Shown piece after piece: positions 36,347 through 43,240 of a stretch of 43,240 nt of DNA. Made by a program: the position numbers and the translations under genes. Position 1 is the stretch's first letter, and every line of letters begins with the position of its first letter. Under the pieces are notes generated by a model. The model searched no databases. It was not told where the DNA came from and saw nothing but the letters and a program-made list of their open reading frames with translations. Source of the stretch: a virus; the IMG/VR virus record IMGVR_UViG_3300008108_000332, positions 1 to 43,240 of that record. The stretch is one strand, 5' to 3'.

Positions 36347-37232
36347 AATATTTCTTCTTGTTGAGAGGGGGTTTTTGGAGATCGTGGCTCTGAAAATCAA
36401 GGTTCACTTCCACTTTGGGAATACCGCTTTTCTTTTGCTCAGGATGTTCGCTAAAATGCTGTGTCAGGCTGGACTTGACCCGTGTATGAGATGGCTTTTT
36501 CTTGTTTGCCATAAGGCTGCTGTTTTCCTTGTTCTCAGGCATAATAACAGTCTCTTTCATGGGGGATTTTTTAGAGGACAAGAGGGATTTAAGACTGATC
36601 CTCAGTTGGTCAATCGTAGAATCTTTCTCATGAAGTTTCTCATAAAGGAAGCCAAGCTCTTTCCCCATCGATTCCAAACGATCGGATAAGCTGCTGATCG
36701 TTTCCTGACAGCGCAATGATTCTTTTTCCAAAGATTCCAGCCGTAGATCACGGGTTTCTTCCCGTTTGATATCCCCGTCTAAAATCTCAATAATGCCGTC
36801 TATGCGTTGCTCAAGGTTAGAGAAATGGGGATCAGGAAGATATACCTTTTCCTGATGCTCTTTGAGGATTCTCTCAAACTTCCAAAGCTGATCCTGCTGG
36901 TCAATGAGCTTGCCGTAATTTTCGGCATTGCTTTCGTTCATATAGGCAATATAAGACTCCATGCGCCTGTCCCAATTTTCAACCTTGTACGTGAAATCAT
37001 CAAGGTCTTCCTTTTTAGTATTCAATTGCGCCAAAGCATCTTTAAGCTTTTTGTGCAGCTTCTCCATCTGCTGAAAGGAAAGGCTAGAGTATTCCTCTTT
37101 CTTTTCCAGTCTTCCTTCCACATGGGTCAGTCTCGCGTGCGCCTTTTCTAACCGAAGGTCAGCGTTAGCTAAATGCTGTTTGTGCTTCTTCAGGGCGTGC
37201 AGGCAATGAAGCTCAAGACCGAGATGTTTCAT
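36336..37232 (-). CDS. Long coiled-coil virion-region protein
   Basis: A 298-aa protein, about 200 residues of which are coiled coil (LEKKEEYSSLSFQQMEKLHK; DLRLESLEKESLRCQETISS; SDRLESMGKELGFLYEKLHE). The C-terminal ~80 residues are basic and low complexity (KKSPMKETV; NKKKPSHTRVKSS). The start overlaps the previous stop by 4 bases. It may be a rod-like fibre connector or fibre assembly chaperone. No homologue is recognised. Confidence 0.5.
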   Translation of the reverse strand: MKHLGLELHCLHALKKHKQHLANADLRLEKAHARLTHVEGRLEKKEEYSSLSFQQMEKLHKKLKDALAQLNTKKEDLDDFTYKVENWDRRMESYIAYMNESNAENYGKLIDQQDQLWKFERILKEHQEKVYLPDPHFSNLEQRIDGIIEILDGDIKREETRDLRLESLEKESLRCQETISSLSDRLESMGKELGFLYEKLHEKDSTIDQLRISLKSLLSSKKSPMKETVIMPENKENSSLMANKKKPSHTRVKSSLTQHFSEHPEQKKSGIPKVEVNLDFQSHDLQKPPLNKKKYYVF

Positions 37233-37612
37233 GTCTTACCTGCTCCCAGCTCGGTCAATTCCCGATAGGACACAAAGGTATTAAAGAGATTTTCGTTGTA
37301 ATCGGAATACGCATAGAGGGTATCGCCCGCTTCTAAAATCAGGTCTTTTCCTTCCAGCCAATCCAAACTGGCTTGAGCTTCAAGATGCCTGTCTAGGCTA
37401 AAAGGATATTCAACGGCTTCCGATGGCGTAGGCGTTCCTTCTTCTCTCAGGAGATAAAGAGAAAACAAAAGAGCATTCTCCGTTTGATTGGCAATAATAA
37501 TCCCTGCAATCACACAGGCATAAGAAGAGCCGAAAATCAGCGTTGGCGTTGACCCGATGTTTTTTGTCGGCTTCATCCTGAAATTAACAAAGGGAGGCGT
37601 GGGCGTTGTCAT
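37229..37612 (-). CDS. Virion-associated beta-sandwich protein
   Basis: A 127-aa protein. A leading TPTLIFGSSYACVIAGIIIA strand region, then NQTENALLFSLYLLREEGTP, WLEGKDLILEAGDTLYAYSD and NENLFNTFVSYREL. This resembles small phage proteins near neck or tail genes with a beta-sandwich fold. Paralogue of the 115-aa protein at 35999. It lies in the fibre operon between a 70-aa gene and the coiled-coil gene. Confidence 0.5.
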   Translation of the reverse strand: MTTPTPPFVNFRMKPTKNIGSTPTLIFGSSYACVIAGIIIANQTENALLFSLYLLREEGTPTPSEAVEYPFSLDRHLEAQASLDWLEGKDLILEAGDTLYAYSDYNENLFNTFVSYRELTELGAGKT

Positions 37613-37621
37613 GAAGAATAT

Positions 37622-37834
37622 CTATTCCTCAGAAAAAACAGGAATTTGTTTTTTAATGTTCTGCATACTGGCGATAATATCGTCAATCACAGACGTAAAT
37701 TCTCCACATATTTTCTGGTATTCAGGGGTATCTTCTCCCTGATAATTAAACACTTGCGCGCCGTATTGCTGGCACAGTTGAGCATCCACAGGGAAAGCCT
37801 GCAATACCTTGAGACATTGGCGATTGAGAATCAT
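37622..37834 (-). CDS. Hypothetical protein in fibre operon (70 aa)
   Basis: AAGGA lies 9 bases before ATG 37834. It begins MILNRQCLKVLQAFPVDAQL, with three Cys, and ends in a helix (SVIDDIIASMQNIKKQIPVF). It follows the fibre gene across a 146-base spacer that contains a long inverted repeat. Unknown function. Confidence 0.5.
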   Translation of the reverse strand: MILNRQCLKVLQAFPVDAQLCQQYGAQVFNYQGEDTPEYQKICGEFTSVIDDIIASMQNIKKQIPVFSEE

Positions 37835-37858
37835 GGTTCTTATCCTTTATGAAATATT

Positions 37859-37943
37859 AAAAAACAGGAAAGAGCCAATAGAAGATAATGGATTGGAGGC
37901 ACATTAAATTATTATTGCTGATGCAATCATAAACTATCGGCTC
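37859..37943 (-). terminator. Inverted repeat with T-run after the fibre gene
   Basis: GAGCCAATAG (37872-37881) and CTATCGGCTC (37934-37943) form 9 of 10 pairs, closing a 52-base internal region. On the minus strand a six-T run follows (37864-37859). The position is after the S74 fibre stop (37981). The large loop makes it weaker than a normal terminator. A structured RNA element is the alternative. Confidence 0.4.
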
Positions 37944-37980
37944 CAACCCTTCTGCATTCTAGGATTTTTTGCGTCAATAA

Positions 37981-39252
37981 TCAACTTTTATGAGGGTCTT
38001 TTTGCTCTAATTGTTTTAAACGCTGCGTCAATTCCTGCACTGCCAAAATGGTGTAGCACAACAGCGTATCGTAACGAATACCTGCGCTGTGACGCAGGGC
38101 ATTCTTGCGGGCAATATAATCTGGTTCTGACTCTGAGGGTCGATAATTCCCCGTGAGGGTTTTGAGGTCTTTTCGGTTCTCCCCAGTGATGTCCAAGAGC
38201 TTGACGCTATCGGTGGCATTATCAAACAAGACTTCAACTTCTTCCGCTAAAAGCCCCACATGTAGATGACGATTCTTGTAATATTTACGGCTTTTGCGTT
38301 TATGATCATCTGATGGCAGAACAGGAACTCGCAAGCCGTAGCTGTAAACATTCAACTGATTCAGGCGTTCCAAATAATTCTTATGCTGTTTAGCTCTCAG
38401 GCTATGCTTCCTTTTCTCTGAACTGGAGGTCACCAACGTCCCATTAGCGGAAATATAGGATTGATACGTGGTGGCAGGATCAAGGTCTTCATCGGTGAAG
38501 ATAAAGCCCAAATCGTCAAAAGTTTGGATTGTTTGAATGTAATCTCCATTCAGGGCGATAGAAGCTGTTTCTCCAAAGGCATTGGTTTCCAAAATGGCAG
38601 AGGCTTTTGATCCCCGCACATTTCCCCCTCTCAAATCCAGTGTATTACTGGAAGCTCGCAGATAGACCTGAAAATTGCTTTCAACACTGCTGATCTTGCC
38701 TGTAATATTGCTCAGGTTCACGATGCCATTATTCAGCATGTTCAGCGTGCCGTTATTGAGCAACTCCATGCGCTTTGTGCCATTCGTGCCAAACTTGAGG
38801 GTTGCCGTGCCAAAACCCCACATGTAGCCTTCATTGGTGCTGTTGTTAAAGCCAAATTCAACGGCATTTTCTCCATTCTTCTGAACCATGAGACCTGTTG
38901 CTGTAGCAGAAAGATTGGTATTATTCAGCACCAGAAAACTCTTCAGATCAGCGGTGGAGAGAGAAATTGGTTTGGTGAAGATGACGGGCTTCTGAAACGT
39001 AAAGGCATCGTTTCCCTGGTTATTGAAGGTCAGCAGACGGGTAGAAAGATACCCAGAGTTTTCTGCGCTTTGCTGCCAGGAGAGTTGGCTCAGATGGAAC
39101 ATTCCCGAAGGGTTCGTGGGATCAGTATAATGTCCCCATCGAAAGCCCTTCTGATTGCCATTGACCCAATCCAGTCCGCTATTAATCGGGACATCTACCT
39201 TCGGGGTAGACAATGAAACCCATTGTCCCCCGTCAAAATATTCCATCTTCAT
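37981..39252 (-). CDS. Tail fibre with C-terminal S74 chaperone domain
   Basis: A 423-aa protein. It begins MKMEYFDGGQWVSLSTPKVD, continues as a beta-rich shaft, and from about residue 275 has an intramolecular chaperone (peptidase S74): SSSEKRKHSLRAKQ at the cleavage site, LHVGLLAEEVEVLFDNATDS, then IRYDTLLCYTILAVQELTQR and a terminal coiled coil. Family knowledge: the domain trimerises the fibre, then cuts itself off before a Ser. Its first residues continue the motif left open at the end of the preceding gene. Confidence 0.85.
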   Translation of the reverse strand: MKMEYFDGGQWVSLSTPKVDVPINSGLDWVNGNQKGFRWGHYTDPTNPSGMFHLSQLSWQQSAENSGYLSTRLLTFNNQGNDAFTFQKPVIFTKPISLSTADLKSFLVLNNTNLSATATGLMVQKNGENAVEFGFNNSTNEGYMWGFGTATLKFGTNGTKRMELLNNGTLNMLNNGIVNLSNITGKISSVESNFQVYLRASSNTLDLRGGNVRGSKASAILETNAFGETASIALNGDYIQTIQTFDDLGFIFTDEDLDPATTYQSYISANGTLVTSSSEKRKHSLRAKQHKNYLERLNQLNVYSYGLRVPVLPSDDHKRKSRKYYKNRHLHVGLLAEEVEVLFDNATDSVKLLDITGENRKDLKTLTGNYRPSESEPDYIARKNALRHSAGIRYDTLLCYTILAVQELTQRLKQLEQKDPHKS

Positions 39253-39253
39253 G

Positions 39254-39577
39254 TTAAGCTGTTCCTGTATTAAAGCGCATCATTCCCGCTTGAGGCGTTG
39301 CAGGGCGTTGAGCTTCTGTTCCGACAGGAAGTTTCAGATAGCCCGTACTGTCAATGGTGGTGTCCCCAGGCAGCACAGGATTTTGAGCAATGGCAATGGT
39401 GATGGCTTTGGTTACAGGGTCTTGCGTGATGGTAATCTGGCTGGCTGTTCCTGCCAGAGAGCCGATCAGCAGAGGTAGCCAGTTGGCACCATCATAAAAC
39501 TCGACTGTGGGCGTCCCTGCGGTCACTTCCACACTGTTTTCTTCTTTTTTCAATAAGGGATCAAATTCTTTCGACAT
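39254..39577 (-). CDS. Short fibre-module protein
   Basis: A 107-aa protein. Near its start it has TVEFYDGANWLPLLIG, and near its end NPVLPGDTTIDSTGYLKLP and RPATPQAGMMRFNTGTA. The first motif matches the start of the next gene and the last matches the end of the previous gene (NPVLPGKASVTLP, RPAVPIMGMLRYTTG). It looks like a single link of a modular fibre encoded as a separate gene. One base separates its stop from the next start. Confidence 0.65.
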   Translation of the reverse strand: MSKEFDPLLKKEENSVEVTAGTPTVEFYDGANWLPLLIGSLAGTASQITITQDPVTKAITIAIAQNPVLPGDTTIDSTGYLKLPVGTEAQRPATPQAGMMRFNTGTA

Positions 39578-39609
39578 GGGGTTTCCTTCATAATTTGGTC
39601 TCCAACCCC

Positions 39610-41412
39610 TTATCTGCCTGTAGTATACCTTAACATCCCCATAATGGGAACAGCAGGACGATCTGATAGGTTGCCACCAGGCAGAGTGACTGATGCTTTC
39701 CCAGGCAAGACAGGATTGTCCTCAAACTGAGTCACGATGGGATTACGCAAGTTTCCTGACCCCTTGATCGCTCCTTCCAGCGTAATGCCTGTGTTGAGCA
39801 GGGTATTCAAAGATGTTGCCGCATCTTGCGCGCTTTGACCCGCGGCTTTTTCTGAATCATTGGCTTTTGAGGCAGAGCTTGAGGCATCGGAAGCCGAAGA
39901 TGAGGCACTGCCTGCCGAACCTGCCGCGGCTAGGGCAGAAAGGGCTGCTGCTCCTGCTGAAATCCCAGCAGCACCCGCTGAACCTGAGGCAGCCGCAGCC
40001 GCCCCTGTTGCCTCACCTGCTGCCGCCGTCGCTTCTCCTGCGGCTGTGGTTGCCTCTCCCGCAGCCGTGGTCGCTTCCTGTGCGCTTGCTGCCGCTTCTT
40101 CAGCGGAGATCGCTGCCTGATTCTTAAATTCTTCAGTTTCTGCCTTGATCTGTTCCAGTGTTTCTTTGGTGGCATAATCCTGATCCCGTATCGCAACTTC
40201 AATCGTACCATCCGCAGTCGCCTTGAGTATTTTGGGATCAACCCCCACCAGTTGATTCAAAGCCTGAGCATTGGGAAGACTGTCATGGGGCTGTTTCAGA
40301 ATGTAAGTGGCGTCCACAGAAGGCATAGTCCTGAAGGCTAGCTGTCTGTCTGTTGACAAGGGAACACTGCCGATATCCGTTAAGACCTGTCCTGTGGTGC
40401 TGAGGGTATCAGGCATGACCCATTTTAGATTTTGGGGAATCGAGGCAGGGGCTTTTAAGCTAATACCGATATTCTGGCGATGGGCAGGATCGCGATCAAA
40501 GAGAATCAACTCCGTTGTCTGTACAGTATTGCGCGAGATCATATCTGCGTCAGAGGTGACGGCATTGGTCGCTTGCAATAAAGCAGCATGAAGAGAATTA
40601 ACCCCTCGCACGTCTTCCCCATTCACAACCTGAATGTTGGTATTGATGAGCAGTTTCTGGTTATTCTGAGACCAGAGGGGCAGTCTTTCGGCAATGGGAT
40701 TCTCTGCCGTATCCACATAATCCGTTCCTGACACTGCATGTTCCAAAGTTTTGCCTGTTTTCTTGAGGATGCCGTCTTCAAGATTGATGAGAAACTGGGC
40801 TTTGGGATAGGTGGCTTGCACCAGTGCATCTCCCATGACAAATTCTCCCAAAAGGAATCTTGCATTGAGCAGCAGGATATCCGCAAGAGCTTCGGAGAGG
40901 GCATCGGATTCTTCAGGACGATTGGAGGTTGTTCCTCTCCATATCCTGCCCGCAGGCAAATCCAGTCCCTGAATAATGGCAACACCCAAATTCGGCAGAT
41001 TGTCGATGGTAATGGTTTGCTGTGGTGTGGCGAGATTCTGAGCATTCCCCCTGAAAATCTGACCTGTTGGCAGAGCAGGCATCAGATAATCGGTGTTGGG
41101 AGTGGCAATTTGAATCAATCCTGAGACATTCTTCATGATGCCATCCCCCAAAGTACTGAGAGCTTGGGCTTTGGGTAAGCTTGGGATCGGCGTATTGAGG
41201 ACAAAAGGGGCTTGGGAGAGAACGTCAAACTGTTTTTGAAGGGATTTAACGTCAATGGTCAGATCAATGAGTTTATAGCTGGGAACAGGGCGATTCTGAT
41301 CATTCCCCAGCCATACATAGCCCTTTTCCAAATCGGGCAGTGTCTGTGCAGTAGCGGACAGACCCGTCACAGGAGACATAAAGAAATCAGTAGTGCCAGT
41401 GAGGTATTTCAT
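39610..41412 (-). CDS. Tail fibre protein with repeated modules
   Basis: A 600-aa protein from ATG 41412 (MKYLTGTTDFF). Upstream the open frame runs through a terminator hairpin, so it is not used. Repeats include SLPKAQALSTLGDGIMKNVSG, PKAQFLINLEDGILKK and SLPNAQALNQLVGVDPKILK, each followed by a DY motif, and GYVWLGNDQNRPVPS, GRIWRGTTSNRPEES. Residues ~450-530 are Ala-rich (AAGEAT repeats), probably a trimeric coiled coil. It ends NPVLPGKASVTLP...GMLRYTTG. It is a receptor-binding fibre shaft, and its GC content is higher than that of the early genes. Confidence 0.75.
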   Translation of the reverse strand: MKYLTGTTDFFMSPVTGLSATAQTLPDLEKGYVWLGNDQNRPVPSYKLIDLTIDVKSLQKQFDVLSQAPFVLNTPIPSLPKAQALSTLGDGIMKNVSGLIQIATPNTDYLMPALPTGQIFRGNAQNLATPQQTITIDNLPNLGVAIIQGLDLPAGRIWRGTTSNRPEESDALSEALADILLLNARFLLGEFVMGDALVQATYPKAQFLINLEDGILKKTGKTLEHAVSGTDYVDTAENPIAERLPLWSQNNQKLLINTNIQVVNGEDVRGVNSLHAALLQATNAVTSDADMISRNTVQTTELILFDRDPAHRQNIGISLKAPASIPQNLKWVMPDTLSTTGQVLTDIGSVPLSTDRQLAFRTMPSVDATYILKQPHDSLPNAQALNQLVGVDPKILKATADGTIEVAIRDQDYATKETLEQIKAETEEFKNQAAISAEEAAASAQEATTAAGEATTAAGEATAAAGEATGAAAAASGSAGAAGISAGAAALSALAAAGSAGSASSSASDASSSASKANDSEKAAGQSAQDAATSLNTLLNTGITLEGAIKGSGNLRNPIVTQFEDNPVLPGKASVTLPGGNLSDRPAVPIMGMLRYTTGR

Positions 41413-41493
41413 GATCTTAAAACTAGCATTTTTGAGGGATTTTGGAAATTGACTTGTGAGGTTTAGATTGACAAACACATAAATATAAATCAT

Positions 41494-41571
41494 AAAAAAA
41501 GGAAGTGTTGAAGCACTTCCTCTAAAATCCATAGCCCTTGAGAAACATATGGATTTCTTGATTGGATACTA
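41494..41571 (-). ncRNA. Two-hairpin leader/sRNA with intrinsic terminator
   Basis: Minus strand: AAATCCATA/TATGGATTT (arms within 41525-41556), then GGAAGTG-N6-CACTTCC (41501-41520) and seven T (41500-41494). A weak promoter can be read upstream: TTGTTT (41594-41589), a 17-base spacer and TAGTAT (41571-41566). The element ends just before the fibre gene, so it could be an attenuator for the fibre operon or a separate ~70-nt RNA. The terminator itself is the surest part. Confidence 0.55.
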
Positions 41572-41640
41572 TCATCTCATCTCAAGTTAAACAAGTTTCT
41601 CTTACAGCAAGAATATATTAAGTCATACGAGAGGACTGCG

Positions 41641-42276
41641 ATGTTTAATAGAACCACAAAACCAGTAACGCCGACCTTCAAAAGTGAAGTCCTTCAAAGG
41701 AAGACCCTTGTTTATACAAAACCACTCTCCCTTGAACAGGAAGCACAGATTTATAAAGCCACAGGGAAAATGCCCAAGTATGAGCTTGAGGATGAACCCA
41801 AGAAACCTGAGCCTCAGATCATTCCTGCTCCTCAACCAACCCCAGTTGTTCCTAAACAGGATGTCTTGCCTTTGGGAATCAAAGATGATGTAAAAAAAGA
41901 AGAAATCTCTGCCAAGTCTGCGAAAAAGAAAAAGCCCCCTGTCAGCAGGCGTAAGACCCTTGAGCCTTATTATGGCTGGACAATCAAAGGGGTAGAGCTT
42001 TCAACGCGAAGAATCGTAGAAATTGCCTCCCGCAAGGAGGGGATGACGCAGGGCGGATGGTGCAACATTATCCTCAAAAGGGCAGGAGATGCCGTGATTA
42101 GTGGCGAAACCATGCCCGTCAGCAAAAAAGAACTCATTGACCAAGTTAAGGAAGAAATTGAGCAATTGAAGGCAGAAATCCCTAAAATTGTCAAAAAAGC
42201 CCTCCATGAAAGCATTAAAAACAAGACTATAGAGAAGAAAAGAAAGGGGCTGTTTCAGAGGATTATGAATGGTTAG
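41641..42276 (+). CDS. Protein with RHH-like C-terminal part
   Basis: A 211-aa protein with GAGAGGA upstream. The first 105 residues are low complexity with Pro and Lys ([31 protein letters not shown]). Residues ~115-145 ([20 protein letters not shown], then [12 protein letters not shown]) resemble a ribbon-helix-helix or GM(S/T)xGxWxN module found in plasmid DNA-binding proteins. The end is a charged coiled coil. It could bind DNA as a partition or packaging accessory. It overlaps the relE fragment by 4 bases, convergently. Confidence 0.5.
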   Translation: MFNRTTKPVTPTFKSEVLQRKTLVYTKPLSLEQEAQIYKATGKMPKYELEDEPKKPEPQIIPAPQPTPVVPKQDVLPLGIKDDVKKEEISAKSAKKKKPPVSRRKTLEPYYGWTIKGVELSTRRIVEIASRKEGMTQGGWCNIILKRAGDAVISGETMPVSKKELIDQVKEEIEQLKAEIPKIVKKALHESIKNKTIEKKRKGLFQRIMNG

Positions 42277-42420
42277 TCGTCATAGACTTCTTTTCTATGT
42301 CCCACAGTTAAGACGATAATTACCAACCGATGATCTTTAATCTCACAAATGAGCCGATAGTCGCCCACTCTTATCTTCCATAACCCCACTTTGTCCCCTC
42401 TAAGTGGTCTGACTCTTGTA
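42273..42420 (-). pseudogene. RelE/ParE-type toxin, 3' part, split by the IS
   Basis: Second half of the toxin that starts at 401. Reading in from the target duplication (TTGTA, 42416-42420) it gives [20 protein letters not shown], then [20 protein letters not shown] and RKEVYDD before a TAA at 42275-42273. In RelE-type toxins this part carries most catalytic residues (Arg/Lys of [17 protein letters not shown] and the C-terminal HR). Cut off from its start codon and antitoxin, it should be silent. Confidence 0.9.
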
Positions 42421-43240
42421 ACCTCAGTTCGGGATTAAATAGTGGAGAAAATAAGGGAGTAGAGGTACTTTATTAAGAATTTTTCACCAACTTAAGGAGT
42501 ACCTCTATGAAGAAGGATATTACAGGATTGTTTGTAGATGATTTTTGTGCAGCCGTTGATCGCTACCTCGCTCATTTTCTGATTTCATGCGGCAAAGTTG
42601 TCAAAAAGGTGACACGTGTTATGGGAATGACATTGTCAGAAATACTCACCATTGAGCTTCTTTACCAGCTATCACCCTGTACGAATTTCAAATATTTTTA
42701 CCACAGCTATCTCCAGCTTTATCGGGAAGAATTTCCTGCTCTTGTGAGTTACAATCGTTTTGTTGAGCTAAAGCCAAGAATTTTGAGCTACTTGATGCTG
42801 CTCCTTCGTTGGTTTTGTGAGCAGTCTGACAAGACAGGCATCTCATACATTGACGCAACTTCTGTTGCTGTTTGTCACAGCAAACGTATCTCAAGAAACA
42901 AGGTTTTCAAGGGCTTGGCTCGTTTGGGAAAAACAACCAAGGGCTGGTTTTTCGGACTGAAGCTGCACATCGTCATCAACGAAAAAGGACAACTTCACAA
43001 TGTGAAAATTACCCGTGGCAACACGGATGACCGCACGCCTGTTCCTGCACTCGTTGAAGGGTTAGAGGGGCTTCTGTTTGGCGATAAGGGATACATCAAG
43101 GCAGAACTTTTTCAAGAACTGAACGCAAAAGGACTCAAGCTCGTCACAGGCATCAAAAAGAACATGAAAAATAAGCTGATGCCTTGGCTAGAGAAAATTT
43201 TACTTCGGAAAAGATCGATCGTTGAAACAGTTTTTAGCGT
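42421..43240 (+). mobile_element. IS982-type insertion sequence, left part
   Basis: Left end ACCTCAGTTCGGGATTA (42421-42437) with the target duplication TTGTA just before it. The rest of the IS is at 1-253. A promoter-like AT-rich stretch and AAGGAG (42494-42499) precede the transposase ATG at 42507. With no other copy in the window, the insertion is a single event into the relE-like gene and probably recent, because the inverted repeats and target duplication are perfect. Confidence 0.93.
42507..43240 (+). CDS. IS982-family transposase, N-terminal part (continues at 1)
   Basis: First part of the 291-aa transposase. It includes the catalytic aspartates D116 (YIDATS) and D193 (LFGDKGYI) of the DDE triad. 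E240 follows after the junction. The N-terminal ~100 residues are helical, as usual for IS982. AAGGAG lies 7 bases before the start. The coding frame is open across the circular join with no stop. Confidence 0.92.
   Translation, partial: MKKDITGLFVDDFCAAVDRYLAHFLISCGKVVKKVTRVMGMTLSEILTIELLYQLSPCTNFKYFYHSYLQLYREEFPALVSYNRFVELKPRILSYLMLLLRWFCEQSDKTGISYIDATSVAVCHSKRISRNKVFKGLARLGKTTKGWFFGLKLHIVINEKGQLHNVKITRGNTDDRTPVPALVEGLEGLLFGDKGYIKAELFQELNAKGLKLVTGIKKNMKNKLMPWLEKILLRKRSIVETVFS

Noticed and set aside
39813-40127. Plus-strand Ala/Leu/Pro-rich open frames of 86-104 codons
   Set aside because: They are the reverse complement of the Ala-rich repeat of the tail fibre gene. The composition follows from GC-rich repeated codons, and there is no ribosome site.
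39610-41532. Longer fibre protein starting at 41532
   Set aside because: The extra 40 codons would include a terminator hairpin and T-run. The sequence from ATG 41412 begins like a fibre.
1-43240. Integrase, excisionase or attachment site
   Set aside because: No tyrosine or serine recombinase motif is seen in any frame, and the two tRNAs are internal, complete and not flanked by matching duplications.

Overview
This window appears to be one complete circular element of about 43.1 kb, best read as a phage-plasmid of a Gram-negative host. The first 108 bases are repeated exactly as the last 108. A single IS982-type insertion sequence spans that junction. Its two ends sit in the two halves of one relE-type toxin gene, flanked by the same 5-bp target duplication (TTGTA). 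Joining the ends restores the transposase, and removing the IS restores the toxin frame. The host is probably Gram-negative, because a nested inner/outer-membrane spanin pair is present. The AT-rich composition and plasmid-type ParA would suit an endosymbiont-like proteobacterium, but the sequence does not settle the taxon.

The minus strand from about 20.4 kb down to 1.9 kb is a late operon with P22-type gene order: spanins, a VRR-NUC nuclease, tRNA-Tyr, probable small terminase, large terminase, P22-type portal, scaffold, coat, adaptor, tail hub, a protein at the tail-needle position, a gp14-position protein and a set of ejection proteins. A second minus-strand block (41.4 to 35.7 kb) encodes receptor-binding fibres, including a fibre ending in an S74 self-cleaving chaperone, and accessory virion proteins.

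The plus-strand block from 28.9 to 34.4 kb holds early genes packed end to end: a pentapeptide-repeat protein, many small proteins, a YqaJ exonuclease, a probable single-strand annealing protein, tRNA-Cys and a GH24 lysozyme. An MFS transporter follows as likely cargo.

The replication and control region lies between 20.5 and 28.8 kb. It contains ParA, two HTH regulators, a UvrD-like helicase, and three genes that look like replication initiators. Each of the three has its own array of 22 to 23-bp-spaced DNA repeats (iterons) inside its coding sequence. Two of the arrays lie near a perfect DnaA box (TTATCCACA). No integrase is visible. ParA plus several origins fits extrachromosomal maintenance with separate plasmid and lytic replication.

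The stretch next to the IS (0.25 to 1.8 kb) is a set of toxin-antitoxin remnants: an IS-split relBE, an orphan ribbon-helix-helix antitoxin, and a hicAB pair whose antitoxin has lost its middle. Other unusual elements are a 60-nt tRNA-like structure beside tRNA-Tyr, a predicted antisense RNA at 27.55 kb, and a fibre motif divided among three consecutive genes.
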